Origin: an uncultured Oscillospiraceae bacterium
Lineage (GTDB): Bacteria; Bacillota; Clostridia; Oscillospirales; Oscillospiraceae
Assembly (NCBI GenBank): GCA_934590325.1
Contig: CAKTOW010000009.1
Span: 6,316 to 70,315, forward strand
DNA length: 64,000 nt
Direction of reading: 5' to 3'
The translations under genes were made by a program, and so were the position numbers. Below are positions 24,873-35,012 of the stretch, piece by piece. The stretch's first letter is position 1. Every line of letters begins with the position of its first letter. Under the pieces are notes generated by a model. That model was given only the letters and a program-made list of their open reading frames with translations, did no database searches and was not told the origin of the DNA.

Positions 24873-27800
24873 TTATTGCTCCGGGGTGGGGGAAACGGTG
24901 CTGTTTTCGGCGATCTCTGCGGTGTTTTCGTTACTTTCGGCGGGGGAGAGGACGGCGGTGAAAACCGTGTCTTCACACACCGGGAGGGAGAGATCGGGGG
25001 ACCAGGAGAGGTCCTCTTTTTTCCAGTCGGTGCCCTCCAAAAGCGCCGTCAGTTCCTCATCGGAAAGGGTACCGTCGCCGCCAAAGGTGACCGTTTTGGT
25101 AAAGGTATTGGCCAAGGTATCTTCGCCCAATTTGTACGTAACGGTGACCTTTGTGTCCGCCTCCGTGAGAGTGTAGGGCAGGGAGAGAGTGAAATTCCGT
25201 CCGGAGGTGTCCGTCAGCTTCACGGTCAGGGTCACCTCTCCCGTCTGCTTGCCCCTGAGGGTCAGGGGGACGACGGTGAAGCCGCTGCCCGGGAGGGCGG
25301 TGTCCTGGCCCAGGGTGACGCGGTACTCCGTGGCTGTGGGGGACAGGGCGTCGTAGTCCATGGTGCCTGTGGCCACAGGGGCAGTGACGGTGACGCCGGT
25401 GACGGTGAAGCCGTTGAGGTCCGCCGCGGCACCCTGACTGTACAGGTACAGGCCGGGGGTGCCGGGGGCGGGAAGGTCGGTGTAGGGCGTCTTGCTGAGG
25501 ATGGGGTCGACGGCCACGGTGTCAGCGGGCTCGAAGGCGGCGCCGTCACGGGTCAGGATGCCCTGGGTGTATGCCGGTGCATCGGGGTCGGTGGTGTCGG
25601 CAAGACCCAGCACGCCCTGCATGTGGACGGTGACGGTGAGGCGCAGCTCACCGGTGAAGGACATGGTGCCCACGCGGACGGTACCGCGGACGATGGGGAC
25701 GTCCTCACCCTCGCCGATGCCGGTGACGGTGAACTGCTGCCGCTGCACGGCGGATATTTTCACCACGCTGTTGCCGGAGGGCATCACGTCCCAGGCGACA
25801 TTGGTGAGCGGGGCGCCGTTCTTGTCGCTGGCGGAGAGGGTCAGGGTGGCGCTGTCGCCCACGTACTGCTCCACAGTGGTCTTGTCCACGGAGATGTTCA
25901 GCTGGGCGGTGACGTTCACCAGGAGCCGGGCGGTGTAGATGCCCAGGGCGGCGGTGATCTCGGTGGAGCCGGTGGTGAGGCCGGTAACGCGGACGGTGTA
26001 CTTACCCTTGCCGTCGGTGGAGAGTATTTGGGTGCTGACGATGCCGTCCACGGCGTGGGTGAGTACGGGCTCGTCCGTGGCTTGGCCGGTGCCGGAGAAG
26101 GTCAGGGTCAGGTCCACGTAGGAGGCGTTGTCCGCCTGCTTGTAGTCGGTGATCATGTCCAGGGACAGCATACCGCTGCTCCAGTACAGGCCGCCGGTGG
26201 GCCAGGTGCCGTAGTGCAGGTAAGCGGTGCCGAAGCGGTTGGCCTGGGTCAGCACGGTAGGGAAGGGGTAGTCCTGGCCCAGCAGGGCCGTGTCGTTGCC
26301 GGGGAAGCTGTACTTGCCGTGCACCGGGGCGCCGTTCTCCACGGTGGTGATCCAGTGGAAGCTGCCGCCCAGGGCGGCGGTGAAGCTGTCGTAAGTCTGG
26401 GCGAGGTTGGTGTTCTGGGTGGTGATATTGGCGCCGGTCATGACGGACATCTGCTCGTAGGACAGAGCCGTCAGGCCGTTGATGGAATAGGTGTTGCTGC
26501 CGCCGTTCCAGGTGTAGCCCTTAAGGTAGCTCAGGTCGCCGGAGAGCATCTTGCGGCGGGCGGCGTCGGTGCTGAGTATCCTGGCCAGGGAATTGCCCTG
26601 GTCACCCTTTACGTAGTAGGTGGGCAGGCCGCTGAAATCCACATTGGCGTTGGTGTCCAGATAGTAGCAGTTGGTGATGTACAGCTTGGCGGCAGCATCT
26701 GCGCCGGCACGGTCGGCGATACTGCCCATCAGGGAGATGCCGGAGATGGTGCCCTTCATGGCCGGGAATTTCACATAGGTATAGCAGTTGATGAAGGTGG
26801 GGGTGCCGTCTTTGCTGGACGAGAAGTTGGCAAAGGTGGCGGAGAAGCCGCTGCCGGCAATGCCGCCGATGTACACATAGGTGTCGTAGCCGGTCTTGCC
26901 GCCTTGGTTGAGTTTGATCTCCTGGGGGGTGGAGGGGTTCGTCAAGGAGATAAAGGACTTGTTGCTGCCGTCGGCCAGCAGACGCTCCTTCAGCAGGGCA
27001 TCGCTGACGGTGATGGTACCGCCGGTGTAGCAGTCGGTGGCGGTGAACCGCAGACCGCCCACCAGGCCGCCCACGCGGACGTAGTTGCCCCAGGTGGCGC
27101 AGTTCATATCGCCGCTGGTGTCCAGGTGGGTGCAGTTGATATTCAGCGTCACCACGGCGGAGCACTTGTTCAGGTTGACGCTGGACACGCCGATAAGGCC
27201 GCCGATGGCGGCTTCGCCCAGACCTTGCCGGTTTTTGCTGTTGTCGGCCACGGTATACCCGGCGATGGCGCAGTTGGTGATGGTACTCTGTCCCATCTGA
27301 CCGTCATAGTCATAGGCGATGCCCACCAAGCCGCCCAGGGCGTAGGAGGTGTAGTACTCGTCCACATACCTTATGCCGTCGGAGGGGGTGGGGCTGGTGC
27401 TGCGCTGGATAACGGCACCGTTGTCGCTGTAGAGCACGATGTTCTTTATCTCCGCGCCGGCGGTGGTGCCGAACAGGCCCACGTTGTAGCAGTAGGACGT
27501 GATGTTGATGTTCTTGATGTAGTAGTTCTGGCCGTCGTACTTGCTGCCGAACCAGTTGAACAGCTTCAGGTCATAGCTGTCGCCGTTGTCGTTCAGCGCC
27601 CCGGCGATGGGATGGAATTTATAGTTCTGCTTGCCATCCGTGGGGGCAGAGAGGCTGCGGCCGTTCAGGTCGTGGGTCTGTTTCCAGGTGCGGACGGGCC
27701 GCTGGCCGTAGGCGCTCTCGCCAGCAATGGCGGAGGCGGCGGTCTGCCTGGTGTCCATGGTCTTGTACTGCAGGTAGGGATAGTACTTATAATTGGTGTT

Positions 27801-30800
27801 CTGACTGCCGTTGACATCGAGAGTGGTGCTGCCTACATAGCCGGTGACCTGGTTCCAGTAGTTGTACTGCGGTATGTAGCTCCAGTTGATGTACTGCAGC
27901 TGCTCCACGGAGCGCACCTGGTAGGGACGGTCGTCGGTGCCGGGGGTGAGACCCGTGATGCCGCCGGTGGTACCGGAACCCACGGAGGTGATGGCGTAGG
28001 CGTCGGCGAAGAAGGGGCTGACGGTGTAGGTGAACCGGGTGGTGCCTACGGTCAGGTACCAGGAGCCGTTGCCGGTGGTGCCGGAGGTAAGGCGCAGACC
28101 CGTATCGGAGGTGTGGTAGGTGACGAAGGTCAGGCCGGACATCTGCTTTTCCAGCGCGTCGGAGGCCGCGGTGTAGGGCTCGCCCAGGGTGATATTGCCG
28201 TCGGGGGTCAGCGAGGGCACACTGCCGCCGGTGGAGTAGTAATAGCCGTAGCCGTAGTCGGTGATCTTGCCGCCGTCGTCGTGGGCGGTGCACAGGCTGC
28301 TGCCGTCCTTGCGGACGCCGTTTTCAAAGCCGATGTAGGAGAAGTGGTAGCCGGGGTTGCTGCCGCCCACCTCGCGCTCCCAGTACACCACGCCGAAGGT
28401 GCCCAGGTCGGCGGGGACGACCCAATCGCCGTAGTGGACGCGGCTGCCGCCGCGGCCGGCGACGATGCCGGGGTAGGGATAGGCCGACGCGGCGGTGTCG
28501 GTGTTGTAGTGGTGGTAGGTGCGGGTGGCGGCGACGGAGCCGAAGCCGGTGAGGGAGAGGGCCTTCAGGCCGCTCTCGCCCACGGCGCGGGCGCCGGAGG
28601 TGTCCTGATAGTCGTAGAGGTGTACCTCACCCACAAAGCGGAACGTACCGCCGCTGAGGTAATAGCAGGAGGTGACGCTGCCGGTGGAGGGGGCGAAGCC
28701 GTAGGTGTCCGCGCCGGGGGACATCAGCGCCGTGGCGCAGTAGCTGCTGCGGATGGCGCCGGTGTTCTCGCCGGTGAAGCCGCCCAGGGCCACACCGCCG
28801 CCGCGGAGCTGGTGGACCTCGATGTCCGCCATGGCGTAGCTTCGGGAGATCAGGCCGCTGGTGCCGCCGGACAGGCCGCCCAGGTACATACGGGCGTAGT
28901 TGCTGCTGCCGGAGAGCTCCGGTGTGCTGACGGAGCAGGCGCGGACGGTGCCGCTGTTGTAGCCGACCAGGCCGCCCAGGTAGAGGATACTGCCCTGGTA
29001 GGCGTCGCCGCTGACGGTGTAGCCCGCGGCGGCGCAGTTGTAGACAGTGCCCTCGCTGCGGCCAGCCAGCGCGCCGGTGTAGGCGGTGCGCAGGGTGACG
29101 GTACCCCGGAGGGAGACCGTGCGGGTGGTCTGGCCGGAGAGGAGGACGATATTGCGCAGGGTGCCGCGGTTCAGACCGAAGAGACCGGCGTAGGCACCGT
29201 CCTCGGGACTGGCGAAGGACACGGCGGTGATGGGGTATTCGCCGCCGTCGTAGATGTGGGTGAAGGGAGCGGCATCGGAGGCGCCGATGGGCTGCTGGAC
29301 GGTGACGGCGGTACGATCAAGGCCGTAGTACCAGTTATAGGCGGCGTAGTCGATGGGGCGCTCCTGCTGGAACACGGTGCTGCGGGTCAGGGACGTGCGG
29401 TACTGGGGGTAGTAGAGGCTGAGCGCGTGCAGCTGCCGGGCGGTGCGGACGGGGATCTCCGCGGGGGGATCCGGGCGGTCGGCACCCTCGGTGACGCGGC
29501 AGGCGAAGTGGGGGGAGAACCAGTAGGTGACGTCATCCGCCTGCAGCTTCAGGTAGAGGTTGGGGGAGACCTGGGTGGTGTTCACCAGATCGACGGGCAG
29601 AGGGAGGAGGTAGTAGTTGTCTGCCTTGTCAATGAGGATGGCATTGGCGGCGTAGAGGATGTAGGTCTGCTCGGTGCCGTCGTTCAGGGTGAAGCGGAGG
29701 GTGACGTTGGCAGTGGGGCGGCCGTGGAAGACCATGCCGTAGCCGTCGCCCAGGACGGTGAGACTGTCGGACAGAGTGGAGAGGTTGGCGCCGCGGAAGC
29801 CGTAGGAGCCGTCGGTGTAGACCTCGTAGTAGGCCAGGGCACCGGACTCGAACTGCGCCTGCCAGTCGCCGTAGTGGGTCAGGCCGGTGAGGCGGGGGTA
29901 GGAGTAGGCACCGAGGCCCATGCCGGACATCAGGTCGTAGGCCACGGTGCCGCCGGTCTCGGCGGTGAAGGCGGTGTTCAGGCAGTCCGCCACGGCGGAG
30001 GCGCGGTTGGTGCCGCTCCAGGACTTGTAGGCGGTGTAGGTGGTGCCGGAAAGGTCCTGGGTGCCATGGGACATATAGTAGGTGTGGTCAGGCTTGAAGG
30101 TACCGGCGGCGGAAGAAGAGGGCCGGGCGGTGGAGTAGGTGAGCCTGCCGGCGGCATCCAGGGGGGCGCAGGCGGTGTAGCAATAGGAGAGGGTGTCACC
30201 GCCGGAGAGTTCGCCGCAGACGAGACCGGCGGTGGCGGGGGCGGACAGGAAGCCCGCGGCGTAGCACTCCCGCAGGGAGATGTCTGCCGTGCCGGTGCAG
30301 CCGCCGATAAGGCCGCCGGCGGCACCATCGAAGGCGGAGGCGTACAGGTAGCAGTCGGCGTAGGAGTGCCGCACATGGACGGCGGGGGAGCCGCTGACAT
30401 AGCCCACAAGGCCGCCGGTGTATTGGGTGCCCTGCAGCACGGAGGCAGCAAAGCTGTTGGTGACGGTCAGGTCAAAGGCGCACTCACCCACCAGGCCGCC
30501 CACAGCGGCGCCCCGGAGCCAGATGTCCTTTTCGGTTTTGGTGCTGAGCTTGTCCCGGGAAGGGCTGAGGTACACCTGGCAGCCGTCGATGACGGTGGGG
30601 CCGCTGAGGGCGCCCACAAGGCCGCCGGCGGCGCCGGAGGCGGTGATGTTCGCGCCGCAGAGGCGGATGCTGCGCAGGGTGCCGCTGAAGCTGTCGAACA
30701 GGCCGCCGCGGCCGGTGGTGCTCACCGGAAGGCCGTAGATGACCGGGTGGTACTCCTGGCCGTCCACCAGGACGGCGCTGGTGTAGCTGGTCAGGTTTCC

Positions 30801-31910
30801 ATTGCGGATGGGACGGAACTTCAGACCGCCGTACAGGGTGGACCAGTCGTCATCGGCACCGTCGTTGACGAACTGGATGTCCTGCTGCTGCAGGGCAGCA
30901 GTGACGGTACCGGGCAGGCCGGAGTCCCTGTCCAGATTCTGCAGGTGGCGGGCGTAGTTGACCACGGCAGTGGCGCCGCCGTCCTGCAGGGAGGCGAAGA
31001 GACTGTTGGTGGTGAGCTTTCCGGTGACGGAGTCCACCAGCTTGCTGTCGCTGACCACCTCGACCTTGATGGTCAGGTCGGAGCCGGGGGTCAGGGCATT
31101 GAACCGCCGCTGCTGGCCGAAGCGCATGCCGTTGGTGAGCTCGTCCAGCACCATGGTGGCGGTATAGGTGCGGTAGGACACGCTGAGCTCCGTGCCGGTG
31201 ATCTCCATACGGGAGGTGGAGTGGCCGAAGCTGTCGGTGATGGTCACGTAGAAGTGCAGGGGGTCGCGGGGGGATCCGCAGGTGACCTTCAGCAGCAGGC
31301 GCTCCTTGTTCTCGATCTCGAACTTGGGGGAGAGGGTGCCGGTGTCCTCGGTCTGGGTGCTGTCGCCGCCGTAATAGCCCACAACGGCGCCGTTCTGCAG
31401 ACGCCGGTCCCGGGAACGCAGGTCGTTGAAGCCGTCGAAGGAGTAGGTCATGGGCTTCTCGCTGTAGAACACGGCGTAGACGCTGCCGCTGGCCGGGTCA
31501 TACTCAATGACCCAGTTGGCGTCCCACAGCTCCTTTTCCAGCTGGTCCTGGGGCAGGATGGCGTTGGCGGCGGAGGAGGCGTTCTCCTTGGTGTCGGAGG
31601 TGGTGTAGTACAGGGTGGTGGGGGCGTACTTGTCCTGCTCCGCGTCCCAGGGGATATTGTTCAGGGGCAGAGCGCGGTCGGCGGCGTAGTCCGCGCCGCG
31701 CCCGCTGGACTGCAGCTGGGCGAGGCGGTTCTGCGCCGCCATGTAGACGGTCTCCGCCTTGCCGTCCAGCTCTGTCTGACGCAGACTGCGCTGGTGACGG
31801 GTAATGGGGATCATGGCCAGCCCCATCAGCACGATGAGGATGGCCACGGCCAGCAGTACCTCCGTCAGGGTGAAGCCCCGTGTATTCCGTTTTGCGTTTC
31901 TTTGCCTCAT
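24873..31910 (-). CDS. Giant prepilin-like adhesin with GLUG-type repeats and Ig-like C-terminal region
   Basis: About 2345 residues, over ten times a normal pilin. The N-terminus is a true type IV prepilin signal: NTRG12|FTLTEVLL, Glu17 at mature position 5, then a hydrophobic helix to about residue 36 and an amphipathic helix. The body carries many GLUG-like units (GGLVGYNSGTV, GGFTGENTGAI, AGLFGLNRGTL and others from about residue 470 to 1650), which form beta-helix-like modules in adhesins. The last third has Big2-like strands (VDKTTVEQYVGDSATLTL near 2020) and ends in an acidic Thr/Ser/Glu tail without an anchor. Start at ATG 31910. It should be inserted by the pilus machinery, probably at the tip, as a modular adhesin; this role is inference. 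Confidence 0.85.
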   Translation of the reverse strand: MRQRNAKRNTRGFTLTEVLLAVAILIVLMGLAMIPITRHQRSLRQTELDGKAETVYMAAQNRLAQLQSSGRGADYAADRALPLNNIPWDAEQDKYAPTTLYYTTSDTKENASSAANAILPQDQLEKELWDANWVIEYDPASGSVYAVFYSEKPMTYSFDGFNDLRSRDRRLQNGAVVGYYGGDSTQTEDTGTLSPKFEIENKERLLLKVTCGSPRDPLHFYVTITDSFGHSTSRMEITGTELSVSYRTYTATMVLDELTNGMRFGQQRRFNALTPGSDLTIKVEVVSDSKLVDSVTGKLTTNSLFASLQDGGATAVVNYARHLQNLDRDSGLPGTVTAALQQQDIQFVNDGADDDWSTLYGGLKFRPIRNGNLTSYTSAVLVDGQEYHPVIYGLPVSTTGRGGLFDSFSGTLRSIRLCGANITASGAAGGLVGALSGPTVIDGCQVYLSPSRDKLSTKTEKDIWLRGAAVGGLVGECAFDLTVTNSFAASVLQGTQYTGGLVGYVSGSPAVHVRHSYADCYLYASAFDGAAGGLIGGCTGTADISLRECYAAGFLSAPATAGLVCGELSGGDTLSYCYTACAPLDAAGRLTYSTARPSSSAAGTFKPDHTYYMSHGTQDLSGTTYTAYKSWSGTNRASAVADCLNTAFTAETGGTVAYDLMSGMGLGAYSYPRLTGLTHYGDWQAQFESGALAYYEVYTDGSYGFRGANLSTLSDSLTVLGDGYGMVFHGRPTANVTLRFTLNDGTEQTYILYAANAILIDKADNYYLLPLPVDLVNTTQVSPNLYLKLQADDVTYWFSPHFACRVTEGADRPDPPAEIPVRTARQLHALSLYYPQYRTSLTRSTVFQQERPIDYAAYNWYYGLDRTAVTVQQPIGASDAAPFTHIYDGGEYPITAVSFASPEDGAYAGLFGLNRGTLRNIVLLSGQTTRTVSLRGTVTLRTAYTGALAGRSEGTVYNCAAAGYTVSGDAYQGSILYLGGLVGYNSGTVRACSVSTPELSGSSNYARMYLGGLSGGTSGLISRSYAMADIEVHQLRGGGVALGGFTGENTGAIRSSYCATALMSPGADTYGFAPSTGSVTSCYYLSGGTFRFVGEVHLYDYQDTSGARAVGESGLKALSLTGFGSVAATRTYHHYNTDTAASAYPYPGIVAGRGGSRVHYGDWVVPADLGTFGVVYWEREVGGSNPGYHFSYIGFENGVRKDGSSLCTAHDDGGKITDYGYGYYYSTGGSVPSLTPDGNITLGEPYTAASDALEKQMSGLTFVTYHTSDTGLRLTSGTTGNGSWYLTVGTTRFTYTVSPFFADAYAITSVGSGTTGGITGLTPGTDDRPYQVRSVEQLQYINWSYIPQYNYWNQVTGYVGSTTLDVNGSQNTNYKYYPYLQYKTMDTRQTAASAIAGESAYGQRPVRTWKQTHDLNGRSLSAPTDGKQNYKFHPIAGALNDNGDSYDLKLFNWFGSKYDGQNYYIKNINITSYCYNVGLFGTTAGAEIKNIVLYSDNGAVIQRSTSPTPSDGIRYVDEYYTSYALGGLVGIAYDYDGQMGQSTITNCAIAGYTVADNSKNRQGLGEAAIGGLIGVSSVNLNKCSAVVTLNINCTHLDTSGDMNCATWGNYVRVGGLVGGLRFTATDCYTGGTITVSDALLKERLLADGSNKSFISLTNPSTPQEIKLNQGGKTGYDTYVYIGGIAGSGFSATFANFSSSKDGTPTFINCYTYVKFPAMKGTISGISLMGSIADRAGADAAAKLYITNCYYLDTNANVDFSGLPTYYVKGDQGNSLARILSTDAARRKMLSGDLSYLKGYTWNGGSNTYSINGLTALSYEQMSVMTGANITTQNTNLAQTYDSFTAALGGSFHWITTVENGAPVHGKYSFPGNDTALLGQDYPFPTVLTQANRFGTAYLHYGTWPTGGLYWSSGMLSLDMITDYKQADNASYVDLTLTFSGTGQATDEPVLTHAVDGIVSTQILSTDGKGKYTVRVTGLTTGSTEITAALGIYTARLLVNVTAQLNISVDKTTVEQYVGDSATLTLSASDKNGAPLTNVAWDVMPSGNSVVKISAVQRQQFTVTGIGEGEDVPIVRGTVRVGTMSFTGELRLTVTVHMQGVLGLADTTDPDAPAYTQGILTRDGAAFEPADTVAVDPILSKTPYTDLPAPGTPGLYLYSQGAAADLNGFTVTGVTVTAPVATGTMDYDALSPTATEYRVTLGQDTALPGSGFTVVPLTLRGKQTGEVTLTVKLTDTSGRNFTLSLPYTLTEADTKVTVTYKLGEDTLANTFTKTVTFGGDGTLSDEELTALLEGTDWKKEDLSWSPDLSLPVCEDTVFTAVLSPAESNENTAEIAENSTVSPTPEQ

Positions 31911-31939
31911 GGTGAAAGTACTCCCACCCTGACGGCTGG

Positions 31940-32482
31940 TCAGGGCATGATCTCGAAGTAGGTGATGGCTAAGGTGGTCTCCACCGTGCTGCCCTTGGTG
32001 CGGTCGGAGCGGGCGTTGATGTTCACGTCGGAGATCTGACAGACATTCTCGCCGGTGCACAGCTGGTCCACGATCTGCCGCGCCTGGTCATAGGTGGAGG
32101 TGCGGAAGGTCAGCACCACCGGACGCAGGACGATGTAGCCCTCCTGGGTGACGCCGGCGGAGCAGTCCAGGGAATAGTCCAGGGTGGTGCTCATGATGCG
32201 GTGGAGCTCCACCATCAGGTTTTCGCTGTTGTCGTATTGGGGGATGGAGCGCACGTCGCCGGAGGCCTTTATCTCCTCGATGGCCTGGCGCATCTGCTGC
32301 AGGCGGGCGGCTTTTATGAGGTCGGTCTGCAGCTCCGCCTGCTCCATATCGGCGGCGGCGCGGAGGGAGGAGACCTGGTCGTTGATGGGCTCAAGGATGA
32401 GCTTGAAGTAGCCCAGAGCCAGCACCATGACCACCAGCACCAGCAGCAGCAGCTTCTCGCGCTTTGTCAGTTCACGGCTCAT
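31940..32482 (-). CDS. pilO: PilO-like type IV pilus alignment protein
   Basis: A 180-residue bitopic inner-membrane protein: short basic N-terminus, one membrane helix (about 10-28), a coiled-coil stretch (about 30-72) and a ferredoxin-like domain (about 80-178). This is the PilO layout. With PilN and PilM it links the pilus motor to the envelope. Sequence identity to named PilO proteins is low and the call rests on architecture plus gene order after pilM and pilN. Overlaps pilN by four bases. Confidence 0.8.
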   Translation of the reverse strand: MSRELTKREKLLLLVLVVMVLALGYFKLILEPINDQVSSLRAAADMEQAELQTDLIKAARLQQMRQAIEEIKASGDVRSIPQYDNSENLMVELHRIMSTTLDYSLDCSAGVTQEGYIVLRPVVLTFRTSTYDQARQIVDQLCTGENVCQISDVNINARSDRTKGSTVETTLAITYFEIMP

Positions 32483-33111
32483 TGTGCCACCTCCTCTGCC
32501 TGGCGCAGGGTGATGCGCACGGTAAAGTCCAGAATGGCGGCCACGTTGCCGTCCTCGGTGGAGGCCAGGTCCAGCGCTACGTCACTGACGATGGGGGAAC
32601 GGCGCAGGATGGCGAACATATCGGAGATCTGATCAAGGCTCATGCCGGACATGCTGACGTTCATCTTGTTGTCGATGATCTGCACGGAGGTGAGCCGGCC
32701 GCGGGAGAGCATCTCGGTCTCCAGCAGGTCCAGGATCTGCTGGCGGTCCACGATGGCGGTGAGGTCCTCGCTGCCGTCGCCGGTGCCGCTCATCCAGTCC
32801 ATAGAGTAGGTGCGGTACTCCAGCAGCACGCGGTCGTAGTCCTGCAGGGCCTCCTGGGTCTGGGTGTACTGGCTGTGCACCTGGTTGTACTCCGCCTGGG
32901 CCTTGTCCAGGCGCTTGTACTGGGCGATGACGCCGAAGTTGACCACCACGGCTACCAGCGCGGCGATGGCCACGACGCCGATCAGCAGGGTCAGGCGGTC
33001 ACGCTCGCGGTTTTCCTCGATATTCAGGTTGATGCCCGTTTTCTGGGGGCAGCGTATCATTTTGCGGGCGGAGTGGGCGCCGGGCGCCGTCCGCTTTTCC
33101 TTTGCACTCAT
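32479..33111 (-). CDS. pilN: PilN-like type IV pilus assembly protein
   Basis: A 210-residue bitopic protein with a cytosolic N-terminus containing the INLNIEE segment (about residues 27-33), equivalent to the INLLP motif by which PilN binds PilM, then one membrane helix (about 41-63), a coiled coil and a small ferredoxin-like domain. Overlaps both pilM and pilO by four bases, so the three are translationally coupled. Confidence 0.83.
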   Translation of the reverse strand: MSAKEKRTAPGAHSARKMIRCPQKTGINLNIEENRERDRLTLLIGVVAIAALVAVVVNFGVIAQYKRLDKAQAEYNQVHSQYTQTQEALQDYDRVLLEYRTYSMDWMSGTGDGSEDLTAIVDRQQILDLLETEMLSRGRLTSVQIIDNKMNVSMSGMSLDQISDMFAILRRSPIVSDVALDLASTEDGNVAAILDFTVRITLRQAEEVAQ

Positions 33112-34142
33112 TGTAAGCCTCCTTTGAGACCCTCATCCACGCCGCCGATGGCGCGGAGGTACAGCTCCGGCCGGTCGAGGTGCGCGCCGTTGGCACCGCC
33201 CAGCAGCTCCGCGGCGGGGCGGAGGGTCATGCCGGTGGCGTCGGCGATGGTGCGGCACAGGGGTTCGATGGCGCTGCCGCCGCCGAAGAGGCACAGCTCT
33301 GTCAGCTCCTGTTGGCGGTTGTTGTAGTTGAAGAAGTTCACGGCCTTCTTGACCTCCACGGCGATGCGGCTGTAGAGGGACATGGCGTAGTCGCTGTGGA
33401 GGACGCCGTTGTAGTTCTGCAGCACGTAGCCGTGGGCCACGTGGATGTCCACGCCGCAGTGCTCGGCCACCTGGCGCTCCAGCTCGGCCATGCCCAGGTC
33501 GATCTCGCGGCGGCTGTCGAAGTAATGGCCGCGGTAGATGTACAGGTAGGTGGCGCTGTGGCCCAGGTTCACCATGCCCAGGTCGCGCTTTTCGGCACCG
33601 GATCGGCGGTACCAGGCGGTGAGGATGCCGCCGTAGGCGCACTCGCTGGGGGTGAGCACGCGAAGGCGGAAGCCGGCACGGCGCAGCATGGCGCGGTAGC
33701 GCTCCACGGTGTCCTTCAGGGCGGCGCAGGCAAGCAGCGTCATCTCGGTGGGATAGCCCTCCTCGTCCCGGCGGATGTCGCGCATGGAGTAGTCGAAGTA
33801 GTATTTGCTCTTCTCGGCGGTGAGGTAGTCGCGGAACTCGTAGGGCAGGTTGTAGCGCAGCTGCTGCTCCGTCATGGCGGGCATGGTCAGCTCGCGGGTA
33901 AAGACCTCCGTGGAGGGCAGGGCCACCACGGCATTGGTCAGGGGGATGCCGTTCTCCCTGGCGGTCTGGCGCAGGAAGTCCGCAAGGGCGTCCATGGAGA
34001 GGATGCGGGTGCCGGAGACCATGTTGTCGGGCAGCTCCGCCGTGACGGCCTTTTTCAGTTCGTTTCCGGCGAAGAAGGCCAGCTTGACGCTGCTCCCGCC
34101 TATATCAAAGCCAACGATCTTGTTCAAGTCGATAGTCCTCAC
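33108..34142 (-). CDS. pilM: PilM, actin-like pilus assembly ATPase
   Basis: About 344 residues with an FtsA/actin-like fold: phosphate-1 motif VGFDIGGSSVKL at the N-terminus, LGMVNLGHSATYL as phosphate 2 and LFGGGSAIEPL as the adenosine motif. It is cytosolic and recruits to PilN. The start is uncertain: GTG at 34142 is used here, TTG at 34127 has a better spaced GTGAGG site; longer readings overlap pilD without support. Follows pilD after about ten bases. Confidence 0.88.
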   Translation of the reverse strand: MRTIDLNKIVGFDIGGSSVKLAFFAGNELKKAVTAELPDNMVSGTRILSMDALADFLRQTARENGIPLTNAVVALPSTEVFTRELTMPAMTEQQLRYNLPYEFRDYLTAEKSKYYFDYSMRDIRRDEEGYPTEMTLLACAALKDTVERYRAMLRRAGFRLRVLTPSECAYGGILTAWYRRSGAEKRDLGMVNLGHSATYLYIYRGHYFDSRREIDLGMAELERQVAEHCGVDIHVAHGYVLQNYNGVLHSDYAMSLYSRIAVEVKKAVNFFNYNNRQQELTELCLFGGGSAIEPLCRTIADATGMTLRPAAELLGGANGAHLDRPELYLRAIGGVDEGLKGGLQ

Positions 34143-34152
34143 TTTCCAGAGT

Positions 34153-34935
34153 TCACAGGAGGGATGCGTACCAGTCGACGACCGGCCGGCCCCAGAGGGC
34201 GGCCAGCCAGGCGCCCACGGCGATACCGGGGCCCCAGGGGAGGCCCTCCTTGCCGCGGCGGGCGCGGACGAGGCCCCAGACGATGCCCACAAGGCAGGCG
34301 GCCAGCAGGCACAGTAAATTGAGCTGCCAGCCCAGGAACAGGCCGGTCAGGCCCAGCAGCTTGATGTCGCCGCCGCCCACGGCGTCGCGGTGCAGGAGCT
34401 TCTCCATCAGGAGGGAGAGCAGGAGCACGGCGCCGCCCACGGTCAGGCAGCCGAGAAGGCCGTCCAGCAGGCGTTGGAGGGGGTCGGGGGCGAAAAACAG
34501 AGTGACGATAAAAAGCACAACGCCGACCGCCAGAAAACGGTCGGGAATGATGTACCCCTCCAGATCCGCGAAGGAGCAGGCCAGCAGGACGCAGGCCAGG
34601 CACCAGGCTTCAAGGGTCCGGAGCGAGATATCATATTGGAGCAGCAGGGAAACGAACACGGCGGCGCTGAGGGCCTCGCCCACGGCGTGGCGGGGGGAGA
34701 GCTTTGCGCCGCACCAGCGGCAGCGGCCGCGGCTGAGGAGATAGCTGACCACGGGGATCAGGTCCCGGGCGGCGAGGACATGGCCGCAGACGTCGCAGTG
34801 GGAGCGGCCGCGGGCGATGCTTTCGCCGTGTACCACCCGCCAGGCGGCGCAGTTGAGGAAGCTGCCCATGCAGGCGCCCAGGAGGGCGGCAATCAGGCAG
34901 CTGTACAGGGTGATGGCGGGGGAGAGGTACAGCAT
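34153..34935 (-). CDS. pilD: Prepilin peptidase / N-methyltransferase (PilD)
   Basis: A 260-residue polytopic aspartic protease that cuts and methylates prepilins. Two CxxC pairs (Cys47/Cys50 and Cys72/Cys75) form the cytosolic zinc site of bifunctional enzymes; catalytic Asp124 (FADLEGYIIPD) and Asp190 (GGGDIKLL) are present. About seven membrane segments. Good AAGGAG site. Substrates in the same operon are PilA, the giant prepilin and three minor pilins. Confidence 0.95.
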   Translation of the reverse strand: MLYLSPAITLYSCLIAALLGACMGSFLNCAAWRVVHGESIARGRSHCDVCGHVLAARDLIPVVSYLLSRGRCRWCGAKLSPRHAVGEALSAAVFVSLLLQYDISLRTLEAWCLACVLLACSFADLEGYIIPDRFLAVGVVLFIVTLFFAPDPLQRLLDGLLGCLTVGGAVLLLSLLMEKLLHRDAVGGGDIKLLGLTGLFLGWQLNLLCLLAACLVGIVWGLVRARRGKEGLPWGPGIAVGAWLAALWGRPVVDWYASLL

Positions 34936-34967
34936 GGGAAGGCTCCTTTGTGTTCGGTGTGGGGTGT

Positions 34968-34995
34968 CCCCGCCCCGGCGGGAGCCGGGGCGGGG
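34968..34995 (-). terminator. GC-rich hairpin after pilA
   Basis: A perfect 12-bp stem CCCCGCCCCGGC against GCCGGGGCGGGG between pilA and pilD, without a T run. It may stabilise the abundant pilA message and reduce readthrough into pilD, as often needed for a major pilin. Confidence 0.5.
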
Positions 34996-35012
34996 GGAAA
35001 AGTTAAATAGAA

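Noticed and set aside
24708..31961. A plus-strand frame of about 2400 codons opposite the giant prepilin
   Set aside because: It is the antisense shadow of the prepilin gene; it is Gly/Val/His-rich and has no domain or ribosome site.
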